64,000 bases of DNA from the NCBI RefSeq assembly GCF_037911135.1, contig NZ_JBBLYU010000002.1:517747-581746 (forward strand), written 5' to 3'. Positions within the stretch are counted from its first letter, which is position 1, and each line of letters starts with the position of its first letter. This stretch comes from Phaeobacter sp. A36a-5a. GTDB taxonomy: Bacteria; Pseudomonadota; Alphaproteobacteria; Rhodobacterales; Rhodobacteraceae. The notes under the pieces were generated by a model. The model worked only from the letters and a program-made list of their open reading frames with translations, did no database searches and was not told the DNA's origin. Shown here piece after piece: positions 28,151-36,328 of this stretch. The position numbers and the translations under genes are program-made.

Positions 28151-28849
28151 ATGGCAGACCAGCAGGCCCGGCTCAGCTGGCGGGATGGCAGCATTCCGGT
28201 GTCGGATCAGTTCGACGATCCCTATTTCTCCATCCATGATGGGCTGGCCGAGACGGAGCATGTGTTTCTGGGCGGCAATGATCTTTCTAATCGCTTTACC
28301 GCTGCGGCGGAGGCGGGTGCGGATTTCCATATTGCCGAACTCGGCTTTGGCACCGGTCTGAACCTGCTGGCCGCCTGGCGGGCCTGGGAGACGGCGCAGG
28401 CTGAACATGACACCGCAGCGGTGCTGCATTTCACCAGTTTCGAGGCCTTTCCGATGGCCACGGACGATATGGCCCGTGCGCTTCAGGCCTTTCCCGAGGT
28501 GGCGCCCTGGGCCGAACGGTTTCTGGCGGTCTGGGGCGGGGCGGGCGTCTGCGATCTCGGCAACCTGCGTGTCACTGTCCTCACCGGCGACGCCCGCGTG
28601 TCGCTGCCGGAGTGGACAGGCAAGGCGGATGCCTGGTTCTTGGACGGGTTCTCCCCGGCAAAGAACCCGGAGCTGTGGCAGGACGACCTGCTGGAAGAGG
28701 TTGCCCGTCACACGGCGGCAGGCGGCACGGCGGCGACCTACACGGCGGCGGGATTTGTCCGCCGCGGGCTGGAGGCTGCCGGATTTGACGTAACACGCAA
28801 GCCCGGTTTCGGGCGCAAGCGGCATATGACAAAGGCAATATTGCGATGA
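28151..28849 (+). CDS. mnmD: tRNA (5-methylaminomethyl-2-thiouridine)(34)-methyltransferase
   Basis: A protein of 232 residues. ARLSWRDGSIPVSDQFDDPYFS at the start (pattern), AETEHVFLGGNDL, HIAELGFGTGLNLLAAW (SAM site, about 66-82), ADAWFLDGFSPAKNPELW (about 160-177) and the final FGRKRHMTKAIL are the MnmD/MnmC2 signature. It performs the last methylation to mnm5(s2)U34. It stands alone, without the fused oxidase. The stop overlaps the following EamA start (ATGA). Confidence 0.9.
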   Translation: MADQQARLSWRDGSIPVSDQFDDPYFSIHDGLAETEHVFLGGNDLSNRFTAAAEAGADFHIAELGFGTGLNLLAAWRAWETAQAEHDTAAVLHFTSFEAFPMATDDMARALQAFPEVAPWAERFLAVWGGAGVCDLGNLRVTVLTGDARVSLPEWTGKADAWFLDGFSPAKNPELWQDDLLEEVARHTAAGGTAATYTAAGFVRRGLEAAGFDVTRKPGFGRKRHMTKAILR

Positions 28850-29763
28850 CCATGCGCCCCGACGCCAAGATGCTGGAGCCTCATCCGCCCCGGATCATCC
28901 AGCAGAACAACGTCACCGCCGGCGTGCTTCTGATGATTGCGGCAACCATTGTGTTTGCCTTGCAGGATGGCATCTCGCGGCATCTTGCGGGGCAGTACAA
29001 CACCTTCATGGTGATCATGGTGCGTTACTGGTTCTTTGCGCTGTTTGTGATTGCACTTGCGGCGCGCGCACCGGGAGGTATTCGCGCCACGGCCCGCACC
29101 GATCAGCTGGGGTTGCAGGTCTTTCGCGGCGTGCTGCTGGTGGCGGAAATCTGCGTGGCTGTCTATGCCTTCACCGTGCTTGGGCTGGTCGAAAGCGTGG
29201 CGGTGTTTATCTGCTATCCGCTGCTGGTCGCGGCCCTGAGCGGGCCGGTGCTGGGCGAGAAGGTCGGCTGGCGGCGCTGGGCGGCGATCTCGGTGGGGCT
29301 GATTGGCGTGCTGATCATCCTGCAACCGGGCGTCGGTGTCTTTGATCCGCTGGCGATCATCCCGTTTGTCTCGGCGCTGATGTTTGCGCTTTATGGTCTG
29401 ATCACCCGCTATGCAGCGCGGCGCGACAGCACGGCGACCAGTTTCTTCTGGACCGGGGTTGCGGGCATGGTGGCGATGACCCTTGTCGGCATCTGGTACT
29501 GGGAGCCGATGAGCCAGGGCGACTGGATGTGGATGGCCGTCCTGTGCCTCACGGGTGTGACCGGGCATTGGCTGCTGATCAAATGCTATGAGATGGCCGA
29601 GGCCAGCGCGGTGCAGCCCTTTGCCTATTTCCACCTGATCTGGGCCGCGGCACTTGGGGTGGTTGTCTTTGGCGAGGTGATCCGCACCAATGTCGCCATC
29701 GGTGCGTCCATTATCGTGGCAGCCGGCCTGTTCACCCTATGGCGCGAACGCGTCAAGAGTTGA
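28846..29763 (+). CDS. EamA/DMT-superfamily transporter
   Basis: A protein of 305 residues with about ten membrane helices, beginning near NNVTAGVLLMIAATIVFALQD (about 21-41). VRYWFFALFVIAL, GEKVGWRRWAAISVGLIGVLI and the second repeat AVQPFAYFHLIWAAALGVVVFGE are characteristic. The cytoplasmic N-terminal tail is short. It is translationally coupled to mnmD, but a functional link is doubtful. Its end overlaps the convergent transglycosylase by 27 bases. Confidence 0.88.
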   Translation: MTMRPDAKMLEPHPPRIIQQNNVTAGVLLMIAATIVFALQDGISRHLAGQYNTFMVIMVRYWFFALFVIALAARAPGGIRATARTDQLGLQVFRGVLLVAEICVAVYAFTVLGLVESVAVFICYPLLVAALSGPVLGEKVGWRRWAAISVGLIGVLIILQPGVGVFDPLAIIPFVSALMFALYGLITRYAARRDSTATSFFWTGVAGMVAMTLVGIWYWEPMSQGDWMWMAVLCLTGVTGHWLLIKCYEMAEASAVQPFAYFHLIWAAALGVVVFGEVIRTNVAIGASIIVAAGLFTLWRERVKS

Positions 29764-31704
29764 TCCGGCCAGTTCCTTGGAAAACGGCACCGGCAGCGGC
29801 GGTTTGCCAAGGCGCGCGCGATAGATCGGCAGGCTCTCGGTGACGCGCATCACGTAGTTGCGCGTCTCGTTGAAGGGGATGTGTTCGATCCAGTCGACAA
29901 TCCCCGGCGTGCCATCGCGCGGATCGCCGTAGCGTTCCATCCAGGCCTTGGGGCGATGGGGGCCTGCGTTATAACCTGCGGCCATCATCACCACATTGCC
30001 TTTGAACTCGCCCGCCAGATCGGCCAGGTAATTGCTCCCCAGAAGCGCGTTATAGGACCAGTCGGAGATCAGCCGCCCGGTGGTGTGATCGGCCAGAAGA
30101 CCCATGTTCGAGGCCACCAGCTTGGCGGTGGCGGGCATCACCTGCATCAATCCGCGCGCGCCGGCATGGCTGATCACGATGGGGTCGAATTCGCTCTCGC
30201 GGCGGGCAATGGCAAGGGTCATCTCCCGCGCCATCGGCAGATCTTTCTCGGCCACGGGATGCAGCGGAAAATAGGCCGCTTCCAGCTCTTCGCCGGTCTG
30301 TGCGGCGCGTTTGGCGATCATCACTGCCAGATGCGGTTCGTTCATGGCCACCGCCATCTCGCCCAGCTGCCGCGCCTCGACCGGGCCCAGCCCCTCAACC
30401 AGATGGGTGAGGAAGCGTTCCGCCAGGGCCAGATCGCCAGCCTGCAACAGCAGCAGGCCGGCCTCTGCGACGGTGGAGTTCAAAAAGCTGGCCGCGCGCC
30501 AGTCGGGCAGCTGCGGCGGGGTGATCAGATCGGGATCAAAGGGGCGGCCCAGAACCTCTGCCGCCAGCAACCCGTAGAAAGACGTCTGATAATCTGCCGC
30601 CTTGGCATAGGCGGCATGGGCTTTTTCGATATCGCCGTGGGCACCATAGGCCTGACCCAGCCAATAGCCGCCGCGTCCGATTGAGATCGGGCTTTCGACC
30701 GAGGCGAGGAAGCGTTCGAAGTGATAGGCGGCCAGCTCGGGGTCGTTGAGCTTGCGCAGGGCGATATAGCCGGCCAGCCATTCGCAGTCGGAATAGCCAT
30801 AGCCTGCATCCGCCGTGGCAAAGTGATGGGCGGCCAGCTGATAGGCGCGTTCGTGGTTGCCGTCGCGCATGTCCTGCCGCGCCAGATCCCGGCGGCGGCG
30901 CAGCCATTTTTCGGGCTGTCCCAGTTTCTTGGCCGAGGTGCTGCGGTCCATCATCAGGCTGATGGCATCCTCCTGCCGCCGCTTGCGGTCGCGCCAGGCA
31001 AAGCGGTCATAGGCGAGACCCGCGTCATCCTTCAGCGCGTCGGGGACGGCGGCGATTTTGCCGTCAACGCCCGGCTCGCCGTCTTGCAGGGCGAGGCGCG
31101 CCTCCGCCAGCCTGCGCTGATCGGCGCTGACCAGGGACAGCATCTGCCGCGCGCTGACCTTGTGATTGTCCCACAACATCTGGTCGAGCCGGGCCGCGTG
31201 ATGCGCTGAGAGCAGCTTGGCGTGGTCTTTCAGATAGTCGTCCTGGATCACCGACCCCATCGGCATTGTACGCCAGGCCAGCACCAGCTCGGCCTCGCCT
31301 TCGCCCTTTTGCCCGGCCCCGATCAGCGCACGCCCATAGCTCAGCGCGCCCTCGGCGGTCTGCGGGCGATGGTCGCGGTAATAGGCCAGAATGGTGTCGC
31401 GGCTGGCTTCGGCGATCTGCGGCTCGTGCTTGCGCCGCAGAAGGTCCAGCCCCGGCCAGTCGGCACGCCGCGCCAGAAAGGCCACAACATCAGAGACCGA
31501 CCCCATGCCCTCCCGCAGGCGGTGCCATTCGATGACGTCGCGGGCCACGGTGGTTTCGCGCCCGGCACTGCGCCCCGCCTCGCTCCATTTTTCCGAGCGC
31601 ATCAGCTCCAGCGCGCGACCAAGGTCGGCCGCCATGGCAGGTTGGCCGCTCAGGCTGGCGGAAATGAGGGCAATGAGGGCCAGAATGCGTGTCATCTCTT
31701 GCAT
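29737..31704 (-). CDS. Soluble lytic murein transglycosylase (Slt70-like)
   Basis: About 655 residues. The signal peptide ends near SGQPAMAAD (about 26). A long alpha-superhelical region with TPR-like repeats (for example LGQAYGAHGDIEKAHAAYAKA) is followed by the catalytic SLT domain: ARRESEFDPIVISHAGARGLMQVMPATAKLVA with the catalytic Glu (ESEFD), then AAGYNAGPHRPKAWMERYGDPR and DWIEHIPFNETRNYVMRV. It cleaves peptidoglycan to 1,6-anhydromuropeptides in the periplasm. An ATG three codons downstream is an alternative start. Confidence 0.88.
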   Translation of the reverse strand: MQEMTRILALIALISASLSGQPAMAADLGRALELMRSEKWSEAGRSAGRETTVARDVIEWHRLREGMGSVSDVVAFLARRADWPGLDLLRRKHEPQIAEASRDTILAYYRDHRPQTAEGALSYGRALIGAGQKGEGEAELVLAWRTMPMGSVIQDDYLKDHAKLLSAHHAARLDQMLWDNHKVSARQMLSLVSADQRRLAEARLALQDGEPGVDGKIAAVPDALKDDAGLAYDRFAWRDRKRRQEDAISLMMDRSTSAKKLGQPEKWLRRRRDLARQDMRDGNHERAYQLAAHHFATADAGYGYSDCEWLAGYIALRKLNDPELAAYHFERFLASVESPISIGRGGYWLGQAYGAHGDIEKAHAAYAKAADYQTSFYGLLAAEVLGRPFDPDLITPPQLPDWRAASFLNSTVAEAGLLLLQAGDLALAERFLTHLVEGLGPVEARQLGEMAVAMNEPHLAVMIAKRAAQTGEELEAAYFPLHPVAEKDLPMAREMTLAIARRESEFDPIVISHAGARGLMQVMPATAKLVASNMGLLADHTTGRLISDWSYNALLGSNYLADLAGEFKGNVVMMAAGYNAGPHRPKAWMERYGDPRDGTPGIVDWIEHIPFNETRNYVMRVTESLPIYRARLGKPPLPVPFSKELAGSTLDAFAP

Positions 31705-31834
31705 TTTCCAACGTTCCGGGGATAGAGCCAATGACGATAATCCGTGACCTGCCGGTATCAACTCAAATCCCCGGCATGTCCATCACCCAAGGCGGCGCAA
31801 TCGCGCCTGCACGAACAGCAAAGGGAGCGTGCCC

Positions 31835-32707
31835 ATGTTCAAAGGTTCTATGCCAGCCCTCGTCACCCCGTTTTCCAACGGCGAGCTGGATCTGGATACG
31901 CTCAAACGCTTGGTCGAATGGCATATTGACCAGGGCTCAACTGCGCTGGTCCCGGTCGGGACCACCGGTGAAAGCCCGACGCTGACCCATGAAGAGCATG
32001 AAACCGTGATTGCCGAGGTGGTGAAAACCGCCGCTGGCCGGGTGCCGGTGATTGCCGGTGCGGGCTCCAACAACACGGTTGAGGGCAAGCGGTTTGTGCA
32101 GTTTGCAGCCGAGGTCGGTGCCGATGCCGCGCTGGTGGTGACGCCGTACTACAACAGGCCGACTCAGCGCGGGTTGATTGCGCATTTCACCGAGCTGCAT
32201 GACTGCGCCGATATTCCGATCGTGATCTACAATATCCCCGGTCGCTCGGTTGTCGATATGACCCCCGCCACCATGGGCGAACTGGCCAAGCTGGAGCGCA
32301 TCATCGGCGTGAAGGATGCAACCGGCGATATCGCCCGTGTGTCGCAGCAGCGCGCCTCCTGTGGTGCGGATTTTGTGCAGCTGTCCGGCGAGGATGCCTC
32401 GGCGCTGGGGTTCAACGCCCATGGCGGCGTCGGCTGCATCTCGGTGACGGCCAATGTGGCGCCGAAGCTCTGCGCGGAATTCCAGGCGGCGACGCTGGCG
32501 GGTGACTACGCATTGGCGCTGGAGTATCAGGACAAACTGATGCCGCTGCATGAGGCGATTTTCATTGAGCCGGGTCTGGTCGGAGCGAAATACGGCCTGT
32601 CGAAACTGGGTCTGTGCAGCGAGGAGATCCGCCTGCCGCTGACCGGTCTGACCGACAGCACCAAGGCCGCGATTGATGCCGCGATGGTACACGCGGGCCT
32701 GCTGTAA
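31835..32707 (+). CDS. dapA: 4-hydroxy-tetrahydrodipicolinate synthase
   Basis: A protein of 290 residues. [33 protein letters not shown] (about 42-58), [18 protein letters not shown] (Tyr about 132) and the Schiff-base lysine in [14 protein letters not shown] (about Lys 161) are diagnostic. It condenses pyruvate and aspartate semialdehyde in the lysine/diaminopimelate pathway. AAGGGAG is seven bases before the ATG; a GTG two codons earlier overlaps that spacing and is unlikely. Confidence 0.94.
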   Translation: MFKGSMPALVTPFSNGELDLDTLKRLVEWHIDQGSTALVPVGTTGESPTLTHEEHETVIAEVVKTAAGRVPVIAGAGSNNTVEGKRFVQFAAEVGADAALVVTPYYNRPTQRGLIAHFTELHDCADIPIVIYNIPGRSVVDMTPATMGELAKLERIIGVKDATGDIARVSQQRASCGADFVQLSGEDASALGFNAHGGVGCISVTANVAPKLCAEFQAATLAGDYALALEYQDKLMPLHEAIFIEPGLVGAKYGLSKLGLCSEEIRLPLTGLTDSTKAAIDAAMVHAGLL

Positions 32708-32740
32708 GCGCAGAACACCGACCATAGACATGGTTTTTCG

Positions 32741-32776
32741 GACCGGGACGCTGCTGCGTTCCGGTCTGTTTCGTTT
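32741..32776 (+). terminator. Terminator after dapA
   Basis: The ten-base arms gaccgggacg / cgttccggtc (one G-T pair) enclose CTGCTG and are followed by TGTTTCGTTT. Confidence 0.75.
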
Positions 32777-33082
32777 GGGCTGTCTTCTGTCTCTAACTGG
32801 CGGTTCAGGGTCACATCCCCAGCGCCAGATCCGTCGAGAATAAAAAGGCGGCGCCGCCCCGAGGAAGGATCCCGGGAAAGGCTGGAAGCTGCGGGGCGCG
32901 TCACTGCCCCGGTGCCAAACTGTTTTGCACGGACCCCGGCGGCATTCCTGCCAGCGGGGCCGGTTTCCATGGTGTCCGGGGTCGTAAATCCCGGAGCAGA
33001 TCGCGATCCCCAGCAGCTTAGCCAATCAGCGTGCAGGCCCGGTAAACGCTGCGCGCGCCGCCGGGCAACGGGGGGCTAGCCA
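32777..33082. other. Gene-free, strongly structured intergenic stretch
   Basis: No coding frame with family similarity or a ribosome site was seen between dapA and the sigma factor. The stretch has many nested inverted repeats. One cggggc (32892-32897) can pair either with gccccg at 32856-32861 or with gccccg at 32906-32911, and gaccccgg (32932-32939) pairs with ccggggtc (32976-32983). I looked for a tmRNA, signal-recognition RNA and RNase P RNA and found none of their conserved cores. Confidence 0.5.
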
Positions 33083-33964
33083 TCACGGCAGAGCCGCCGC
33101 CAGATGCCGGGTCTTGTCCGGGTTGCGGGTGACATAGATGCGGGCAATCCGGCCGTCGCGAATATCCAGAGAGGTGGCTTGCAGGATGCCGTCCTCGGCC
33201 CGGGTCAGCATCGCAGGCAACCCGTTCAGCTGGCACAACCGCCATTGTTCGGGGGCTGTCTGATTGCTCTTGCGGGCAAGCCCCGCCAGCAGCCGCAGCA
33301 CCTTGTCGCGCCCGTAGATCGGGTTGAGCGCCGCAGTCGCCTTGCCACCGCCATCGGAAATCAGCTGCACATCTTCGGTCAGCAGCCTGGTCAGGGCGGC
33401 GGTGTCACCGGTCTTGGAGGCGCGAAAGAACGCCTCGGTCAGCGCGCGCCCTTCATCCGGGTTGCCGGGGCGCTGGGGGCGCAGCGCCTGCACCTTGCGG
33501 CGGGCGCGGGTGGCGAGCTGGCGGCAGGCCTCGGGCGAGCGGTTCAGGGCGGCGGCCACATCCCCGTAAGAGCTGTCGAAGATATCATGCAGCAGAAAGG
33601 CCGCGCGTTCGAGCGGCGACAGCGCGTCCAGTGCCAGGAGCAGCGCAATCGAGACGTCATGGTCCAGCTGCTCTGTGGCGTCATCGGTGAGCACCGGTTC
33701 CGGCAGCCATTCACCGGGGTAGGTCTCGCGCCGTTTGCGGGCCGATTTCAGTTGATCAAGGCACAGCCGCGTGGTGATCCGCATCAGATAGCCGGTGGTA
33801 TCCAGAATCTCGCCCTGGGGTGCGGATTGCCAGCGCAGATAGGCATCCTGCAAGACGTCCTCGGCGTCCGTCACACTGCCGAGCATCCTGTAGGCGGCCG
33901 CAAACAATCGCGGCCGCGCGGTCAGGAACGCATCGGTTCCTGTGTCTTTCATCTGTGCAGTCAC
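33083..33964 (-). CDS. ECF41-type RNA polymerase sigma factor (SigJ-like) with SnoaL-like C-terminal extension
   Basis: A protein of 293 residues. Sigma region 2 (RLFAAAYRMLGSVTDAEDVLQDAYLRW, about 19-45) and region 4 (LSPLERAAFLLHDIFDSSYGDVAAALNRSPEACRQLATRAR, about 115-155) are followed by an NTF2/SnoaL-like tail. The ECF41 marks are all present: WLPEP at 86-90, DGGGK at 204-208 and NPDK at 281-284. In this group the tail replaces a separate anti-sigma factor. It overlaps its AhpD-like partner gene by ATGA and lies downstream of an ECF41-type promoter. Confidence 0.92.
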   Translation of the reverse strand: MTAQMKDTGTDAFLTARPRLFAAAYRMLGSVTDAEDVLQDAYLRWQSAPQGEILDTTGYLMRITTRLCLDQLKSARKRRETYPGEWLPEPVLTDDATEQLDHDVSIALLLALDALSPLERAAFLLHDIFDSSYGDVAAALNRSPEACRQLATRARRKVQALRPQRPGNPDEGRALTEAFFRASKTGDTAALTRLLTEDVQLISDGGGKATAALNPIYGRDKVLRLLAGLARKSNQTAPEQWRLCQLNGLPAMLTRAEDGILQATSLDIRDGRIARIYVTRNPDKTRHLAAALP

Positions 33965-34434
33965 GCGGCGTTGGCCCCTGTGGTCTGGTCCTCGCTCACA
34001 GGGTGGGCGCTGCGAAAGCCGATTGCAATGCGGTTCCAGCTGTTGATGGCGCCAATCAGCAGCGTCAGCAGCACCTGTTCGCGCGGCTCAAACAGGTCTG
34101 CCATGGCGTCATAATCGGCATCCGGTGCGGCGGTGGCCTCCACCCGCGTTAGTGCCTCGCACCACGCCAGGGCGGCGCGTTCGCGGGGCGTGTAGAGCGG
34201 CGATTCACGCCAGGCGTTCAGCAGATGCATCCGATCCTCGCTCTCACCGTGGGCGCGCATCTCATGGGTGTGCATGTGGATGCAGAAGGCGCAGCCGTTG
34301 ATCTGCGAGGCGCGCAGCTTCACCAGCTCCACCACGCTGTATTCCAGCGTGCTGTTCTTGAACAGATTCTCCTGCTCCAGCATCGGTTTGAAGAGATCAC
34401 CGGCGACGGAGAAATAATCGAGACGTTGGGTCAT
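33961..34434 (-). CDS. Carboxymuconolactone decarboxylase/AhpD-family protein linked to ECF41
   Basis: A protein of 157 residues. LVKLRASQINGCAFCIHMHTHEMRAHGES (about 37-65) is the AhpD CxxC-His redox motif and WNRIAIGFR the C-terminal family block. Genes of this COG2128 type are the commonest partners of ECF41 sigma factors and are their expected main target. It is first in the operon, starting 33 bases below the -10 element CGTC. The substrate is unknown; peroxidatic or decarboxylase chemistry is possible. Confidence 0.88.
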   Translation of the reverse strand: MTQRLDYFSVAGDLFKPMLEQENLFKNSTLEYSVVELVKLRASQINGCAFCIHMHTHEMRAHGESEDRMHLLNAWRESPLYTPRERAALAWCEALTRVEATAAPDADYDAMADLFEPREQVLLTLLIGAINSWNRIAIGFRSAHPVSEDQTTGANAA

Positions 34435-34467
34435 GGGTTTGGTCCTTTCTGATGGGTTCAGAAACAG

Positions 34468-34494
34468 GACGAGGCAGCGGGCGGGTTTGTGACA
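34468..34494 (-). promoter_or_regulatory. ECF41 promoter upstream of the AhpD-like/sigma operon
   Basis: Read on the minus strand: TGTCACA (34494-34488), exactly 16 bases, then CGTC (34471-34468). This matches the published ECF41 consensus as I recall it, TGTCACA-n16-CGTC, base for base, indicating autoregulation. Confidence 0.85.
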
Positions 34495-34533
34495 TGACCG
34501 GCGCGATTTTTTGAAAAAGGATGCGCATTCAAT

Positions 34534-34560
34534 GAAAAAAGGGCGCCTCTGGGGCGCCCT
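34534..34560 (-). terminator. Terminator after soeC
   Basis: The arms agggcgcc / ggcgccct enclose a five-base loop, and the minus strand continues with TTTTTTC. Confidence 0.8.
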
Positions 34561-34581
34561 GATCGTGGTCTTTGGTGGTGA

Positions 34582-35469
34582 TCAGCGTTTGCCGTAATAA
34601 AGCCCGACCACATGTTCGGCCTGGGCAAAGAACAGCCAGCGCGACACGGCAATACCGGCGATATGCAGCAGCACGGCGACGCCTGCGAGCAGGTGTTTGA
34701 GCATCAGACCCTCAACTGGCAGGATCAGGCAGATCAAGGGCAGCGCAAAGCCAAGGGCAAAGGCAATGACCCGCAGTTTCTGCGCGTGTTTGCGCCCGAC
34801 AACATGCACGAATTCGCGCAGCAGATAATTGGAGCCGGTATGGGGCGGCTCAAACGCGCGCACGGTGCCGCGATCGCCAAGGCCGGTGGCGGTGCCCATA
34901 TTGGTGCCAGAGGTAGCAAAGGCCTGATCGCCCTTGGCCCAATAGGCCAGCTGCACCGAGCCTGCGATGGCCAGAAGCCAGGGCGCCAGCGCTTCCGCTC
35001 CAGCCAGCAGCGATCCGCCCGCAAGGCTGAAGGACAGGAACATCACCGGCGTCAGGGACATGTTCCAGCGCGGGATGGTCTTCAGCTGGGTGTAGATCAT
35101 CGAGGTGGTAAAGACCGTTGCCAGCGACAGCGCCGCACCGAGCCAGCCAAGCGCCCACCAATGGGTGTCCAGAAACACCGCGCCAAAGGCAAAAAGCCCC
35201 ATCACGATGAGGGCTGCAACCGCGCAGATGCCCTCACGGCTGAGCCAGCTGGTTTTCCACTGGGTGAAGGCGCGCCAGGCCCGTTCCGGTCGGCCGAGGT
35301 GAAACGTCGAAGCCAGAAGCCCGCCCACCGCAAAGCCAAAGGCGATGGCATAGAACACAAAGGCAACCCAGCCGGTGACCTCGGGCTTGCCGAGGCCAAG
35401 GAAGGTCAAAAGCCCAAAGCCCAGACCGGAGAGAGTGGTGAAGATGATAACGGATGGTGCCGGATGCAT
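34582..35469 (-). CDS. soeC: DmsC/NrfD-type membrane anchor of a molybdo-iron-sulfur complex, probable SoeC
   Basis: A protein of 295 residues with about eight membrane helices, starting HPAPSVIIFTTLSGLGFGLL. The DmsC pattern is seen in STFHLGRPERAWRAFTQWKTSWLSREG (about 55-81). It would anchor the SoeAB unit to the inner membrane and pass electrons to quinone. Its ATG shares one base with the soeB stop. Naming follows the pathway context (Xsc-derived sulfite); the DmsC/SoeC families are close, so DMSO-reductase anchor is the alternative. Confidence 0.78.
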   Translation of the reverse strand: MHPAPSVIIFTTLSGLGFGLLTFLGLGKPEVTGWVAFVFYAIAFGFAVGGLLASTFHLGRPERAWRAFTQWKTSWLSREGICAVAALIVMGLFAFGAVFLDTHWWALGWLGAALSLATVFTTSMIYTQLKTIPRWNMSLTPVMFLSFSLAGGSLLAGAEALAPWLLAIAGSVQLAYWAKGDQAFATSGTNMGTATGLGDRGTVRAFEPPHTGSNYLLREFVHVVGRKHAQKLRVIAFALGFALPLICLILPVEGLMLKHLLAGVAVLLHIAGIAVSRWLFFAQAEHVVGLYYGKR

Positions 35470-36245
35470 CAGCTCGCCCCCCCTGTGGTCTGTCCCGGAA
35501 GCTTATCAAGCGCCTTGTCCAGCCAGCCAAGGAAGCCTTTGGGATCTTCGGCGACGGGGGCCAGCAGCGGGGCGAGGATGTCGATCTGATCCTCGATCTG
35601 GTCCTTGGGGCGGGGCGGCAGGTATTTGTTCACCGGTTTGGTGCCCATTTCCGGCATCAGATCCATGCCGCCGCGCGCGGCCACCAGTTTGGAGACATCG
35701 CTGTCAGGATCCCCCAGATCGCCAAAATGGCGCGCGCCTGCCGGGCAGGTGCGCACGCAGGAGGGCACACGGTCCACCTCCGGCAGGTTCTCATTGTAGA
35801 TCCGGTCGACGCAGAGGGTGCATTTCTTCATCACCCCTTCGGCCAGATCCAACTCGCGCGCGCCATAGGGGCAGGACCAGGCACATAGGCCACAGCCGAT
35901 GCAATTGTCCTCGTTCACCAGCACGATACCGTCTTCCACCCGCTTGTAGCTGGCGCCGGTGGGGCAGACGGTGACGCAGGGGGCGTCCTCGCAGTGCAGG
36001 CAGGATTTCGGGAAATGCACCAGCTGGGCGTGACCTTCGGGCGGCTGCACCTCATAGGAATGCACACGGTTGAGGAAGGTGCCGGATGGATCAGCGCCAT
36101 AGGCGTTCTGATCGCTGAGCGGCGCGCCATAGTTTTCGGTGTTCCAGCCCTTGCAGGAGATCACACAGGCATGGCAGCCGACGCAGGTATCAAGGTCAAT
36201 GACCAGACCCATCTTGCGGTCGGTCCTGGTGGGAAGCTCGGTCAT
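35469..36245 (-). CDS. soeB: Four-cluster ferredoxin subunit of the molybdoenzyme complex, probable SoeB
   Basis: A protein of 258 residues. Four cysteine clusters occur in order: CVGCHACVISCKGW (about 21-34), CLHCEDAPCVTVCPTGA (about 82-98), CIGCGLCAWSCPYGA (about 115-129) and CTLCVDRIYN...CVRTCPAGA (about 142-170). This is the DmsB/PsrB/SoeB electron-transfer subunit. GAGGG lies eight bases before its ATG, inside a 28-codon frame that joins it to soeA. There is no signal peptide, so it faces the cytoplasm. Confidence 0.82.
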   Translation of the reverse strand: MTELPTRTDRKMGLVIDLDTCVGCHACVISCKGWNTENYGAPLSDQNAYGADPSGTFLNRVHSYEVQPPEGHAQLVHFPKSCLHCEDAPCVTVCPTGASYKRVEDGIVLVNEDNCIGCGLCAWSCPYGARELDLAEGVMKKCTLCVDRIYNENLPEVDRVPSCVRTCPAGARHFGDLGDPDSDVSKLVAARGGMDLMPEMGTKPVNKYLPPRPKDQIEDQIDILAPLLAPVAEDPKGFLGWLDKALDKLPGQTTGGAS

Positions 36246-36328
36246 TGCATACCCTCAGTACAAGTTGCGGAACCAAGAAGACGGGTATTTTCTTGGCAAT
36301 TTTCTTCGAAGAAAATTGGGTCGATCAT
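36242..36328 (-). CDS. Candidate 28-residue small protein bridging soeA and soeB
   Basis: The frame starts with an ATG that overlaps the soeA stop (ATGA at 36325-36328) and ends with a TGA overlapping the soeB ATG (36242-36245), so it fills the gap exactly. The peptide runs MIDPIFFEENCQENTRLLGS and ends ATCTEGMQ, with two cysteines. Its codons are AT-rich compared with both neighbours. A perfect 22-bp palindrome (36297-36318) lies within it. No own Shine-Dalgarno is obvious apart from the soeA end. It may be a translated coupler, or an accident of a structured spacer. Confidence 0.35.
   Translation of the reverse strand: MIDPIFFEENCQENTRLLGSATCTEGMQ

Noticed and set aside
32708..33082. Possible tmRNA (including the split alphaproteobacterial form), RNase P RNA or signal-recognition RNA after dapA
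   Set aside because: No tag-peptide frame, TTCGA-type loop, CCA end or conserved core of the other RNAs was found on either strand.
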